In this document: positions 42,625 to 50,849 of the stretch, piece after piece
How the letters are laid out: the number at the start of each line of letters is the position of its first letter
Numbering within the stretch: the first letter of the stretch is position 1
Assembly (NCBI GenBank): GCA_015064415.1
Contig: SVSG01000015.1
Coordinates: 1 to 51,969, forward strand
DNA from: Oscillospiraceae bacterium
Lineage (GTDB): Bacteria > Bacillota > Clostridia > Oscillospirales > CAG-272
Length of the DNA: 51,969 nucleotides
Reading direction: 5' to 3'
Notes under the pieces: model-generated
Told to the model about the DNA's origin: nothing
Database searches by the model: none
What the model saw: the letters and a program-made list of their open reading frames with translations, nothing else
Made by a program: the position numbers and the translations under genes

Positions 42625-44310
42625 ATGAAATATTCCATCAAAAACAAGCACCACGTATATCCGCAGCTTGCGGGTCTTGCCGATCTGCTGCCCCGCATGG
42701 AGGCGCGCGGTGACCACACTCTTTTCAAATATCCCAAGGGCAAGGAGTTCGTCTGCGTTTCCAACGCCGAATTTGCCCACATGATCCGCTCGGTCGCGGC
42801 AGGACTTGACGCCGCAGGGCTTGCCGGCAAGCGCATCGCCATCATCGGCGAGACCTCGCCCGAATGGGTGGCCTCCTACATTGGCATCATCACGGGCGGC
42901 GGCGTGGCCATCCCGATGGACAAGGAGCTTGCCATTTCCGAGGTCGAGGGCTTCCTTTCCGGCGTGAACGCCGAGGCGATCATCTACTCCGCCTCCTTCA
43001 ACGAAAAGCTGGCCGCCACCAAGGAAAATCATCCCACCCTCAAAAAGTTCATCCCGCTGGTCGGCGAGGCAGACGAAAAAACGTTGCCCTTTGCCGATCT
43101 GCTTGCCGCCGGTGCCACCGCGCTGGAGAACGGCTACGTCCTCCCCGAGCGTGACCACGAGGCACTGGCGACCATGCTTTTCACCTCCGGCACCACGGGC
43201 ACCAGCAAGTGCGTGATGCTGGCCGAGAAGAACACCTGCGCCTGCGTCAACGCGGCCTGCGCCACGGTGGATTTCTGCGATCAGGACGTCATTCTTTCCG
43301 TCCTGCCCATCCACCACACCTATGAGCTGGCGATCATGATCGCCGCCATTCAGGTGGGCATCACGATCGGCATCAACGATTCTTTGCGCCATCTGATGCG
43401 CAACGTGGCCGAGATCCGCCCCACAGGCCTCATTCTTGTGCCGCTGTTCGTCAGCACGATCTACAAAAAGATCATGGACAAGGCGAAAAAGCAGGGCAAG
43501 GACGGTCTGATCAAGAAGATGATCCCCATCGCCGCCCATCTGCCGCGCAAGATGCGCCGCAAGCTGTTCTCCGCCATCCACGATACCTTCGGCGGACGCT
43601 TGGAAAAGATCATCTGCGGCGGTGCCGCCCTCAACCCCGAGCTTGTCAAGACCTTTGATGCCTTCGGCATTCAGATCTGCGAGGGCTACGGCATCACCGA
43701 ATGCTCGCCCCTGATTGCCGTCAACCGCTATTTCGCCAACAAGCCCGGCTCTGTCGGCCCCGCCGTACCCGGGTGCGAGGCGCGCATTGCCGCCACCGGC
43801 AAGAACGACCTCGGCTTTGACGAGGGCGAGATCCAGGCCAAGGGCGACAACGTGATGATGGGCTACTACAACAACGACGAGGCCAACGCAGGCGCCTTCA
43901 CCGAGGACGGCTGGTACCGCACCGGTGACGTGGGGTATATCGACCGCGACGGCTGCATTCACATCACGGGCCGCCTCAAATCCGTCATCGTGCTGGAAAG
44001 CGGCAAGAACGTATTTCCCGAGGAGATCGAGGAGTATCTGGAGGATATCGAAGAGATCGCGGAAAGCGTGGTCGTCGGCCGCAAGCAGGAGGGCAGCGAC
44101 ACCGTGCTGCTGACCGCCGTGGTCTACCCGAACAAGGACGCCTTCCCCGAGGGCACCGATAAGGACACCATGTATAAGGCCATTTACGACAAGATCATGG
44201 AGCAGAACAAGCGCGTGGCTTCTTTCAAGAAGATCATGGCGCTCGAGCTGCGCGACGAGGAATTCGAAAAAACCACCTCCCGCAAGATCAAGAGACATCT
44301 GGTGAAGTGA
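42625..44310 (+). CDS. AMP-dependent acyl-CoA synthetase/ligase
   Basis: 561 residues. The ATP-binding signature TMLFTSGTTGTSKCVMLAEK is at about 190, GYGITECSPLIAVNRY at about 355, and YRTGDVGYIDRDGCIHITGR with KSVIVLESGKNVFPEEIEEY marks the hinge and C-terminal domain; TSRKIKRH has the catalytic lysine. Closest to long-chain fatty-acid ligases. It activates a carboxylic acid as acyl-AMP and transfers it to CoA or a carrier; the chain length is not readable. ATG 42625 has GTGAGGT 6 bases upstream. Single gene with its own promoter and terminators. Confidence 0.9.
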   Translation: MKYSIKNKHHVYPQLAGLADLLPRMEARGDHTLFKYPKGKEFVCVSNAEFAHMIRSVAAGLDAAGLAGKRIAIIGETSPEWVASYIGIITGGGVAIPMDKELAISEVEGFLSGVNAEAIIYSASFNEKLAATKENHPTLKKFIPLVGEADEKTLPFADLLAAGATALENGYVLPERDHEALATMLFTSGTTGTSKCVMLAEKNTCACVNAACATVDFCDQDVILSVLPIHHTYELAIMIAAIQVGITIGINDSLRHLMRNVAEIRPTGLILVPLFVSTIYKKIMDKAKKQGKDGLIKKMIPIAAHLPRKMRRKLFSAIHDTFGGRLEKIICGGAALNPELVKTFDAFGIQICEGYGITECSPLIAVNRYFANKPGSVGPAVPGCEARIAATGKNDLGFDEGEIQAKGDNVMMGYYNNDEANAGAFTEDGWYRTGDVGYIDRDGCIHITGRLKSVIVLESGKNVFPEEIEEYLEDIEEIAESVVVGRKQEGSDTVLLTAVVYPNKDAFPEGTDKDTMYKAIYDKIMEQNKRVASFKKIMALELRDEEFEKTTSRKIKRHLVK

Positions 44311-44328
44311 GAAAGCGGGGGAGGATGC

Positions 44329-44360
44329 GTAGGGGAAACTTTTGGGAAAGTTTCCCCTAC
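44329..44360. repeat. Family C palindrome (copy 11)
   Basis: GTAGGGGAAACTTT and AAAGTTTCCCCTAC around TGGG, 18 bases after the ligase stop, followed by GACCCCTTCAAAACC. The outer base pair is T-A where others have G-C or C-G. Confidence 0.85.
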
Positions 44361-44390
44361 GACCCCTTCAAAACCTTTCACACAATACAA

Positions 44391-44422
44391 AAGGACGTGC
44401 GAACATCGTGCGTTCTTTTTTT
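44391..44422 (+). terminator. Hairpin terminator
   Basis: AAGGACGTGCG pairs with CGTGCGTTCTT using G-U pairs, followed by seven Ts. Confidence 0.6.
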
Positions 44423-44598
44423 GTTTAGCTGGAGAAGGCCAACGTAGCCGCACCGTTCGGCGGTAAAACACACAAACGGGGCGTCCGGAGGTCGCCCCCT
44501 ACAATGTATGCGAAACGCCGCACCGTTCGGCGGGAATCCGCACACCCTGTAGGGCGGGGGCTTGCCCCCGCCGCCATCCGCGATGTTTTTCCGTCCGT

Positions 44599-44810
44599 GT
44601 CATCCTGAGCGCAGTCGAAGTTTGCGAGGTGCAGCGAAGCAAACGAGCAAACCGCAAGGCGAAGCCGTTGCGGGATCTAAGAAAAAGCGTTGCAGTTCTT
44701 TGTCGCAAAGTAACATTCGCAAAGGAGTTTGGCGCGTACACACCGCGCCCGCGCTTGCTTTGCGCGGGCAAGATCCTTCGGCTCGCGTCCGTGCGCTCGC
44801 TCAGGATGAC
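44599..44810 (+). repeat. Family A dispersed repeat, full copy
   Basis: About 212 bases from GTCATCCTGAGCG to CGCTCAGGATGAC, same orientation as 12068-12280 and differing from it by scattered substitutions, some of them paired (for example CGTTTGTTCG against CGTCCGTGCG). Confidence 0.85.
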
Positions 44811-45123
44811 GATTAAAAGATAAAACTTTTTGCTTTTCTGAAAATAGCGCACAAACCCGTAGGGGCGAACTAGCTCGCGAAGCGAGGTGGATGTTCGCCC
44901 GCAATCCGCGACGCGCAAAACGGCTACGCACAAACGGGGCGGACGCTTGCCTACGGCTTCACTATTCCGTCGCTACGCTCCTTACGAGGACGTCGCCCCC
45001 TACACCGTTTGCGGGACGCCACGCCGTTTGGCGAGTAAACGCACAAACCCGCCCCGCCGCGCCCCTATTTTCCTTTATAATAAGCCCCTTTTAGAGCGCA
45101 CCGAAAAATTTTCAAAAAAGTTC

Positions 45124-45152
45124 TTGACATGAAGGACAAGTTGTGGTATAAT
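45124..45152 (+). promoter_or_regulatory. Promoter of rpmG-secE-nusG-rplK-rplA
   Basis: TTGACA (45124-45129), 17 bases, TATAAT (45147-45152). Confidence 0.85.
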
Positions 45153-45158
45153 ACGAAT

Positions 45159-45291
45159 TACCTCTGCGGTAGGTTTTTTTGTCATGCCCTCGCGCCAAGC
45201 CCGAAAGGGTGTAGGGAGTACTGCTACCGGGGAGGGAGGTACACAAGGTTGCCTTGCAACCAAATAATTAAAATGGGAGGTGCCGAAAAAT
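45159..45291 (+). promoter_or_regulatory. Structured leader of the rpmG operon
   Basis: A 130-base untranslated leader. ACCTCTGCGGTAGGT followed by T7 (45160-45180) resembles a weak early terminator; GGTTGC-CTT-GCAACC (45247-45261) is a perfect hairpin; AGCCCGAAAGGGTG lies between. No known RNA family is recognised. GGGAGG precedes the rpmG start. Confidence 0.4.
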
Positions 45292-45453
45292 ATGGCTAAT
45301 GACGCACGAGTCAAGATCACTCTTGTCTGCACCGAGTGCAAGCAGAGAAACTACGACACGAAGAAGAACAAGAAGAATGACCCTGACAGACTTGAGATGA
45401 ACAAGTACTGCCGCTTCTGCAAGAAGCACACTCTTCACAGAGAATCCAAGTGA
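45292..45453 (+). CDS. rpmG: 50S ribosomal protein L33
   Basis: 53 residues starting [20 protein letters not shown], with the zinc ribbon CTEC and CRFC pairs, so the zinc-containing C+ form. The ending [10 protein letters not shown] is typical. First gene of the transcript with secE and nusG, the standard Firmicute order. The stop lies 25 bases before secE. Confidence 0.95.
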   Translation: MANDARVKITLVCTECKQRNYDTKKNKKNDPDRLEMNKYCRFCKKHTLHRESK

Positions 45454-45478
45454 TCAAGCTAAAGGAGAGTACAGCACA

Positions 45479-45853
45479 ATGAATATGAAGAAATGTCTGC
45501 TCCTCGCCCTTACGCTTTGCTTCACCTTTTCTCTTCTGACCATCGGCGTTGCCGCTGAGGAAGCCAAGTCCACCGGTGTGTTCGGGACCAACTGGTCCGT
45601 GGGCGAGTTCGTCTCGCTTTGCATTGGCGTTGGCCTGATCCTTGTGGCTGTGGTGCTTTGCATCATCAAGCGCAAAGCCCTTGCCGAAGCACTTCGTGCT
45701 TACAGAAGCGAAATGAAAAAGATCACGTGGTACTCCTGGAAGAACGTTGTCCGCGGCACGATCTTCGTGCTGGTGGCCGTGGTGGCTATCGCCGTCGTGG
45801 TCGGTCTTCTGGACTTCGTCTTCTTTGAACTGCAGCACGTGCTGACAAAGTAA
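45479..45853 (+). CDS. secE: Preprotein translocase subunit SecE, extended N-terminus
   Basis: 124 residues, about twice the usual Gram-positive SecE. The C-terminal 60 residues are the conserved part: YRSEMKKITWYSWKNVVRGT, the amphipathic helix and hinge, then the membrane helix IFVLVAVVAIAVVVGLLDFV. In front there is a signal-peptide-like segment (LLLALTLCFTFSLLTIGVAA) and a second helix (SLCIGVGLILVAVVLCII, about 46-63), so three hydrophobic segments as in E. coli SecE. It clamps SecY in the translocon. GGAGAG lies 9 bases before ATG 45479. Placed between rpmG and nusG as usual. Confidence 0.9.
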   Translation: MNMKKCLLLALTLCFTFSLLTIGVAAEEAKSTGVFGTNWSVGEFVSLCIGVGLILVAVVLCIIKRKALAEALRAYRSEMKKITWYSWKNVVRGTIFVLVAVVAIAVVVGLLDFVFFELQHVLTK

Positions 45854-45859
45854 TTTACG

Positions 45860-46426
45860 ATGAGCAATATCAACGAAATGAACGTTGGCCTGAGATGGTA
45901 TGTGGCGCACACCTACTCCGGTTACGAAAACAAAATCAAAAGCAGCCTGGAAAGGGTGATCGAAAACAAGGGTCTTTCCGACCTGATCGTCGACATCCAG
46001 ATCCCGGTTGAGATCGTCATCGAGAAAAAAGGCGACGTGGAAAAAGAGGTCGAGCGCAAGCTGTTCCCCTCCTACGTCTACATCAAGATGGTGATGAATG
46101 ACGAAACCTGGCATGCCGTACGTAACATCCAGGGCGTCACCGGCTTTGTGGGCCCCGGCTCCCGCCCCACGCCGATTACCGAGGAAGAGGTCGAGGCCCT
46201 TGGCCTTGAGCGCACCGAGGAAGAGGCACAGGTCGAAAAACGGATCGAGCTTTCCTTCGAGGAAGGAAGCGAGGTCAAGGTTGTCGCAGGTCTTTTCGAA
46301 GGCAGCACCGGCGTTGTGCAAAGCATCTCCGCAGATCAGTCCACCGCAGTGGTGCTGGTCAACAGAGGCCGCCGCTCCATGCCCGTTGAGATCGAAGTCG
46401 CACAGCTTGTGCGCGTGGATGCCTGA
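45860..46426 (+). CDS. nusG: Transcription termination/antitermination factor NusG
   Basis: 188 residues. NGN domain (RWYVAHTYSGYENKIKSSLE, KLFPSYVYIKMVMNDETWHA, VRNIQGVTGFVGPGSRPTPI) and C-terminal KOW domain (SEVKVVAGLFEGSTGVVQSI, STAVVLVNRGRRSMPVEIEV) are both complete. It binds RNA polymerase and affects pausing and termination. It starts 6 bases after secE; no strong ribosome site is visible, so coupling with secE is likely. Followed by the rplK leader. Confidence 0.97.
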   Translation: MSNINEMNVGLRWYVAHTYSGYENKIKSSLERVIENKGLSDLIVDIQIPVEIVIEKKGDVEKEVERKLFPSYVYIKMVMNDETWHAVRNIQGVTGFVGPGSRPTPITEEEVEALGLERTEEEAQVEKRIELSFEEGSEVKVVAGLFEGSTGVVQSISADQSTAVVLVNRGRRSMPVEIEVAQLVRVDA

Positions 46427-46451
46427 TCCGAAGGCAAAAATTCGGATAATT

Positions 46452-46492
46452 GTGGGAGGGAGAAAATTTTGTAATCTCCCGTATCGTACCAC
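46452..46492 (+). promoter_or_regulatory. Candidate ribosomal protein L1 binding leader
   Basis: GTGGGAGGGAGA and TCTCCCGTATCGTACCAC can form a stem GTGG/CCAC plus GGGAGA/TCTCCC with an asymmetric internal loop, the shape of the L1 site in rplK-rplA leaders that copies its 23S rRNA target. It lies 20 bases before rplK and would let L1 repress rplK-rplA translation. Confidence 0.6.
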
Positions 46493-46511
46493 TTAAGGAG
46501 GAAATTTAAAA

Positions 46512-46937
46512 ATGGCAAAGAAAGTAATGGGTTATATCAAGCTCCAGTTGCCCGCTGGTAAAGCTACCCCTCAGCCCCCCGTAGGTCCCGCTCTCGGTCA
46601 GTACGGCGTGGCTATCCCCGTGTTCACCAAGGAATTCAACGAGCGCACCAAGAACGACATCGGTCTTATTATCCCCGTTGTCATCACCGTGTACGCTGAC
46701 CGTTCCTTCACCTTCATCACCAAGACTCCCCCCGCTCCCGTTCTGATCAAGAAGGCCTGCGGCATTGAGACGGCTTCCGACAAGCCCAACAAGACCAAGG
46801 TTGCCAAGATCACCAAAGAGCAGGTGCAGAAGATCGCCGAGACCAAGATGCCCGACCTCAACGCCGGCTCTCTTGAGGCCGCTATGAGCATGATCGCAGG
46901 TACCGCCCGCAGCATGGGTATCGAAGTGGTTGACTAA
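46512..46937 (+). CDS. rplK: 50S ribosomal protein L11
   Basis: 141 residues, standard length. The proline-rich start [20 protein letters not shown] and the C-terminal [20 protein letters not shown] and [10 protein letters not shown] are typical. It binds the GTPase centre of 23S rRNA. AAGGAGG precedes ATG 46512 by 9 bases; the next gene, rplA, starts 14 bases after its stop. Confidence 0.97.
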   Translation: MAKKVMGYIKLQLPAGKATPQPPVGPALGQYGVAIPVFTKEFNERTKNDIGLIIPVVITVYADRSFTFITKTPPAPVLIKKACGIETASDKPNKTKVAKITKEQVQKIAETKMPDLNAGSLEAAMSMIAGTARSMGIEVVD

Positions 46938-46951
46938 GGAGGGATTGAACA

Positions 46952-47638
46952 ATGGGAAAAAAATATACTGATAGCGTAAAGCTGATTGAAAAGAACAGAT
47001 TGTACGATCCCGCCGAGGCACTTGCCCTCGTTTGCGAGACCTCCAAGGCCAAGTTCGACGAGACCATCGAGGTTCACGTCCGTCTTGGCGTTGACTCCCG
47101 TCACGCTGACCAGCAGGTCCGTGGTGCAGTAGTTCTGCCCAACGGTACCGGTAAGAAGGTCCGCACCCTGGTTCTGACCAAGGGCGACAAGGTTGAGGCC
47201 GCTAAGGCCGCAGGCGCCGACTACGTTGGCGACATGGAGTACGTTGACAAGATCATGAAGGAGAACTGGTTCGAGTTCGACGTTGTGATCGCTTCCCCCG
47301 ACATGATGGGTCTGGTTGGCCGTATGGGTAAGATCCTTGGCCCCAAGGGCTTGATGCCCAACCCCAAGGCCGGTACCGTTACCCCCGACGTGGCACGCGC
47401 TGTCACCGAGGCTAAGGCCGGTAAGATCGAGTACCGTCTTGACAAGACCAACATCATCCACTGCCCCATCGGCAAGGCATCCTTCGGTCCTGAGAAGCTG
47501 GCTGAGAACTTCAACACGCTTCTTGGCGCCATCATCAAGGCAAAGCCCGCCGCTGCTAAGGGTCAGTATATCAAGTCTTGCGTGCTGGCTTCCACCATGG
47601 GCCCCGGCATCAAGATCAACTCCGGTAAGATCGGCTGA
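46952..47638 (+). CDS. rplA: 50S ribosomal protein L1
   Basis: 228 residues. [20 protein letters not shown], then [20 protein letters not shown] and [12 protein letters not shown], and [20 protein letters not shown] are family signatures. L1 forms the stalk at the E site and usually represses its own operon. AAGGAGGG precedes the ATG. rplJ and rplL, which commonly follow, are not here: a terminator and repeats come next. Confidence 0.97.
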   Translation: MGKKYTDSVKLIEKNRLYDPAEALALVCETSKAKFDETIEVHVRLGVDSRHADQQVRGAVVLPNGTGKKVRTLVLTKGDKVEAAKAAGADYVGDMEYVDKIMKENWFEFDVVIASPDMMGLVGRMGKILGPKGLMPNPKAGTVTPDVARAVTEAKAGKIEYRLDKTNIIHCPIGKASFGPEKLAENFNTLLGAIIKAKPAAAKGQYIKSCVLASTMGPGIKINSGKIG

Positions 47639-47652
47639 TTCAGCTGATGCAT

Positions 47653-47686
47653 AAAAAACCTCTCCGCGCACGCGGAGAGGTTTTTT
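47653..47686. terminator. Terminator of the rpmG-rplA operon
   Basis: ACCTCTCCGCG and CGCGGAGAGGT form a stem around CA with A6 and T6 outside, 14 bases after the rplA stop. Confidence 0.9.
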
Positions 47687-47907
47687 GTTTGTGCGCAAAC
47701 GTTTGCATATCGCGGATTGCGGGACATGCCGATTGCCCTCGCTTCGCGAGCGCGTCGATATGCCGCTTCGCGGCAATCGCGGGACTTGTGACCGCGAAGC
47801 GTGTCACGTGCTCGCCGCAAGGCGAGGACAACGTCCCCTACAGGTTTGAGCGTAGCCAGTTTGCAAATTTACCCCCAAAACGGTGCGGCATTTTGAATAC
47901 ATCGTAG

Positions 47908-47926
47908 GGGCGAACTGTGTTCGCCC
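47908..47926. repeat. Family B palindrome
   Basis: GGGCGAAC and GTTCGCCC around TGT, preceded by CATCGTA. Confidence 0.7.
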
Positions 47927-47997
47927 GCGGACCGTCCGGGAGGCCGGTCCCTACAGTGCGCTATTTTCAAAAAGCAAAAAGTTTTCTCTCATTTTGC

Positions 47998-48210
47998 GTC
48001 ATCCTGAGCGAGCGCACGGACGCGAGCCGAAGGATCTCGACCGCGCAAAGCAAGCGCGGGCGCGGTGTGTATGCGCCAAGCTCCTCTGCAAATGTTACTT
48101 TATGTGCATAGAACTGCAACGCTTTTTCTTAGATCCCGCAACGGCTTCGCCTTGCGGTTTGCTCGTTTGCTTCGCTACACCTCGCAAACTTCGACTGCGC
48201 TCAGGATGAC
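47998..48210 (-). repeat. Family A dispersed repeat, full copy (reversed)
   Basis: 213 bases with the same GTCATCCTGAGCG/CGCTCAGGATGAC ends as 12068-12280, in the opposite orientation; the upstream flank CAAAAAGCAAAAAGTTTTCT is the complement of the flank of the other copies, so the repeated unit is longer than the inverted ends. Confidence 0.85.
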
Positions 48211-48494
48211 ACGGACGGGAAAACATCGTGGATGGTGGGTCATTCGTGAATGACCCTACAGGTTTGTGCGTAGCCGGTTTGTGCGTTTTCCCGCCAAACG
48301 GTGCGGCGTTTCGCATACATTGTAGGGGGCGACGTCCTCGACGCCCCGTTTGTGCGTTGCCGGTTGTGCGTCGGGGATTACGGACGGTCGAGGACGCCCG
48401 TCCCTACAGGTTTGTGCATACCCGCATTACGCATCGCGGATGGCGGCGCATTTTGTACCTCCATTCCTTTTGTGCAAAGGATTTTGAAAGGGGT

Positions 48495-48526
48495 GTGGGG
48501 AAAACTTTTGCAAAAGTTTTCCCCAC
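48495..48526. repeat. Family C palindrome (copy 12)
   Basis: Perfect 32-base palindrome with arm GTGGGGAAAACTTTTG, preceded by GGATTTTGAAAGGGGT. It ends 6 bases before the promoter of the PHP gene. Confidence 0.85.
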
Positions 48527-48532
48527 ATTCTC

Positions 48533-48561
48533 TTTACATTCCTCTAAATTCGTGCTACAAT
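48533..48561 (+). promoter_or_regulatory. Promoter of the PHP/beta-helix operon
   Basis: TTTACA (48533-48538) and TACAAT (48556-48561), spacer 17, about 34 bases before the ATG. Confidence 0.65.
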
Positions 48562-48594
48562 AAGGGCAATGACAAAAAAGGGGGCTCTTTTACG

Positions 48595-49611
48595 ATGAGA
48601 GTTGATCTTCTGCCCCGCGACGGGCAATTTTACAGAGCAAACATGCACACCCACAGCACGCTTTCCGACGGCGAATACACGCCCGAGGAGCTGAAGGCGC
48701 ACTACAAGGGGGAGGGCTATTCCGTCCTTGCCCTGACCGAGCACGGCAAATATTACGATCTGCGCGCAGAGCTTGACGACGAGGACTTCATCACGCTGCC
48801 CGCCTACGAGGCGAACCTCAACCGCGACTATGATCACACACCCTTTCCCGCACTGCAAAAGGGGCCGTCTCTTGCTCCCCATCAGGCGGAGACGGTGCAT
48901 CTGAATATGTTCGCCATCGACCCTGATAAGACCACGTGCGAGCCCGACATTTCCGACATCAAGGAAAAGCACTCGATCGAAAACATCAACGAGATGATCC
49001 GCCGCGGCAAGGAGGCGGGCTTTATCGTCTCCTACAACCACCCGCACTGGTCGCTCAATACGGCATCGACCTATAACAATCTGGAGGGGCTTGACGCCAT
49101 CGAGGTGATCAACGGCGCGTGCAACCGCTCCTCGGCGCTGGATTTTGCGCCCCACGTGATGCGCGAAATGGCATGGAACGGCAAGCGACTGGTCGCCGTT
49201 GGCGGTGATGATACCCACCGCCCCAAGCACCTCTTCCAGGGGTGGACGATGTTCAAGGCCCCGGAGCTGTCGCACAAAGCGATCATCGAGGCCTTGCAGA
49301 AGGGCAACTGCTATGCCTCCTCGGGCCCCGAGATCAAGGAGCTTTACGTTGAGGACGGCGTGGTGCACATCAAAACCAGCGAGGCGCAGGGCATTTATCT
49401 TGCGACCGCAGGCCGCCGCAAGGCATCCAACCTGGTGGCATATGACAGCGACGAGCGCGTCACCGAGGCGGAGTTTTTGCTGGACGAAAACGACGTGTTC
49501 TTCCACATCATCGTGAAGGATATGTACGGCAGACCCGCCGCCACGCGCATCTACTATCTGGACGAGGCGGACTTTGGCATCCCCCCGAAGCCGGCGGAGG
49601 AAACGAAATGA
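48595..49611 (+). CDS. PHP-domain metal-dependent phosphoesterase family protein
   Basis: 338 residues. The PHP fold start ANMHTHSTLSDGEYTPEELK carries the HxH metal ligands, VLALTEHGKYYD the next histidine, VSYNHPHWSLN and AVGGDDTHRPKHLFQGWTMF the later ones. It has no polymerase domain, so it resembles stand-alone PHP proteins acting on phosphoesters or sugar compounds. The C-terminal 100 residues (KELYVEDGVVHIKTSEAQGI and on) are a beta-sandwich-like add-on. Start at ATG 48595, site weak (GGGGGCTC). The stop overlaps the next gene by 4 bases (ATGA), so they are translated together. Confidence 0.85.
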   Translation: MRVDLLPRDGQFYRANMHTHSTLSDGEYTPEELKAHYKGEGYSVLALTEHGKYYDLRAELDDEDFITLPAYEANLNRDYDHTPFPALQKGPSLAPHQAETVHLNMFAIDPDKTTCEPDISDIKEKHSIENINEMIRRGKEAGFIVSYNHPHWSLNTASTYNNLEGLDAIEVINGACNRSSALDFAPHVMREMAWNGKRLVAVGGDDTHRPKHLFQGWTMFKAPELSHKAIIEALQKGNCYASSGPEIKELYVEDGVVHIKTSEAQGIYLATAGRRKASNLVAYDSDERVTEAEFLLDENDVFFHIIVKDMYGRPAATRIYYLDEADFGIPPKPAEETK

Positions 49612-50780
49612 CATACGTGACGCCGAACGCGCACCCGGGCGAGAGCGATGCGAAAAGCATCCAAAACGCCATCGACTATGCCGTCAAAAGCGGCACAGGG
49701 CGCGTGCGCATCCCGCGCGTGAACGAGCGCACGGGAAAAGAGCATTGGACGATCGACGAGACGGTTTATCTGCCCTCAGACGTCGAAATTTTGTTTGATG
49801 ACGCGCATCTGGTACTGGCGAACGGCTGCTTTTGCAATATGTTCGCGGCACACGGCGGCGACACCGCCGAAAAAGCGCTCAGAAATATCACGTTGCGCGG
49901 GCGGGGCAACGCCGTCCTTGACGGCGGGCATTACAACGGACTTTCCGAGCGCAATTCGGAAAAAGACGGGATGCCGCATATCAGCAAGAACACCACGCTG
50001 CTGTTCACCAACGTGGAAGGGCTTGTGGTCGAGGATCTCACCCTTGCCCGTCAGCGCTGGTGGGCGATCACCAACGTGGCCGTACGCCACGCGCGTTATT
50101 CGCGCATCCGCTTCGCCGCGGAGCTTTCCCGCGTGGACGAGGCGGGCGTGCATCACCCGAACGAGTGGCCACAGCGCGGACGCGAGATGTACGTGCGCAA
50201 CGCGGACGGCATCGATCTGCGCGTGGGGTGCTCGGACGTGATCATGGAGGATATTGGCGGCTTCACGGGGGATGATACCGTGGCGCTGACTGCGCTTGGC
50301 AGCTTTGAGCGGCGCTTTGGGTGGCTGCCCGAAGGCCTCTCGCCCGATATTCACGACGTGACCGTGCGCCGTGTGGACACCGAGACTTTTTCCTGCGCGG
50401 GCGTGAGATTGCTCAACCACAACGGAAACAAGCTGTACAACGTCACCGTCGAGGACGTGACGCTGCGCCACACCGAGGGGATCTATCGCTCGCACGCGGC
50501 GGTCTCCATCGGGGACAAAAACTATGCCGAGCGCCTCAGCGAGCCGGGCGAAACACACCATATCACGGTACGCAACGTGCGCTCCGCCGCGAAGCTTGGC
50601 GTGTCGCTGTGCCGCCATCTTCAAGACAGCGTGATCGAGCATATCTCCGCCACGGGCGACGGCAACGCCGTCGGCGTGCGCGAGGGGTGCACCGCCACCC
50701 TGGAGCGTTGCCGCCTTTCGCTCTTGCGCGCCGAGGAGGGAACACCCCTTTGCGACGAGGGGCTCACGGTGGTGGAGTGA
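49608..50780 (+). CDS. Right-handed beta-helix protein, possible GH28-like glycosidase
   Basis: 390 residues. It begins SDAKSIQNAIDYAVKSGTGR like polygalacturonase-type enzymes and shows beta-helix rungs (ITLRGRGNAVLDGGHYNGLS, LVVEDLTLARQRWWAITNVA). NADGIDLRVGCSDVIMEDIG followed by GGFTGDDTVALTAL lines up with the GH28 active site where NTDGxD and DD are catalytic acids. No signal peptide, so it may work on imported pectin-type fragments. Coupled to the PHP gene upstream by an ATGA overlap. Family membership is fair, exact substrate unknown. Confidence 0.75.
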   Translation: MTYVTPNAHPGESDAKSIQNAIDYAVKSGTGRVRIPRVNERTGKEHWTIDETVYLPSDVEILFDDAHLVLANGCFCNMFAAHGGDTAEKALRNITLRGRGNAVLDGGHYNGLSERNSEKDGMPHISKNTTLLFTNVEGLVVEDLTLARQRWWAITNVAVRHARYSRIRFAAELSRVDEAGVHHPNEWPQRGREMYVRNADGIDLRVGCSDVIMEDIGGFTGDDTVALTALGSFERRFGWLPEGLSPDIHDVTVRRVDTETFSCAGVRLLNHNGNKLYNVTVEDVTLRHTEGIYRSHAAVSIGDKNYAERLSEPGETHHITVRNVRSAAKLGVSLCRHLQDSVIEHISATGDGNAVGVREGCTATLERCRLSLLRAEEGTPLCDEGLTVVE

Positions 50781-50814
50781 GTAAGAGACAAGAGAGCGTG
50801 TAGCCACAGAATAC

Positions 50815-50847
50815 AAAAAGGATGTGCCTTGTCGGCACATCCTTTTT
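50815..50847. terminator. Bidirectional terminator
   Basis: AAAAAGGATGTGCC and GGCACATCCTTTTT pair around TTGTC. It separates the beta-helix gene from the convergent RAYT gene. Confidence 0.85.
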
Positions 50848-50849
50848 GT

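Larger units (their letters stand above)
44311..45291. other. Repeat-filled gap and ribosomal operon leader
   Basis: Holds the family C palindrome 44329-44360, a terminator (44391-44422), family B text (around 44480, 44550 and 44865-44905, the last with AGGGGCGAAC and GTTCGCCC about 24 bases apart), a full family A repeat (44599-44810) and the promoter and leader of rpmG (45124-45291). No gene is seen. Confidence 0.65.
47639..48594. other. Repeat-filled gap before the PHP gene
   Basis: Terminator 47653-47686, GC-rich palindromic text (47735-47840), family B palindrome 47908-47926, reversed full family A repeat (47998-48210), more family B text near 48240 and 48320-48410, family C palindrome 48495-48526, and the promoter 48533-48561. 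No gene is seen. Confidence 0.65.

Noticed and set aside
45159..45291. Possible tRNA in the rpmG leader
   Set aside because: No cloverleaf, no GGTTCRA-type T loop and no acceptor stem could be found.
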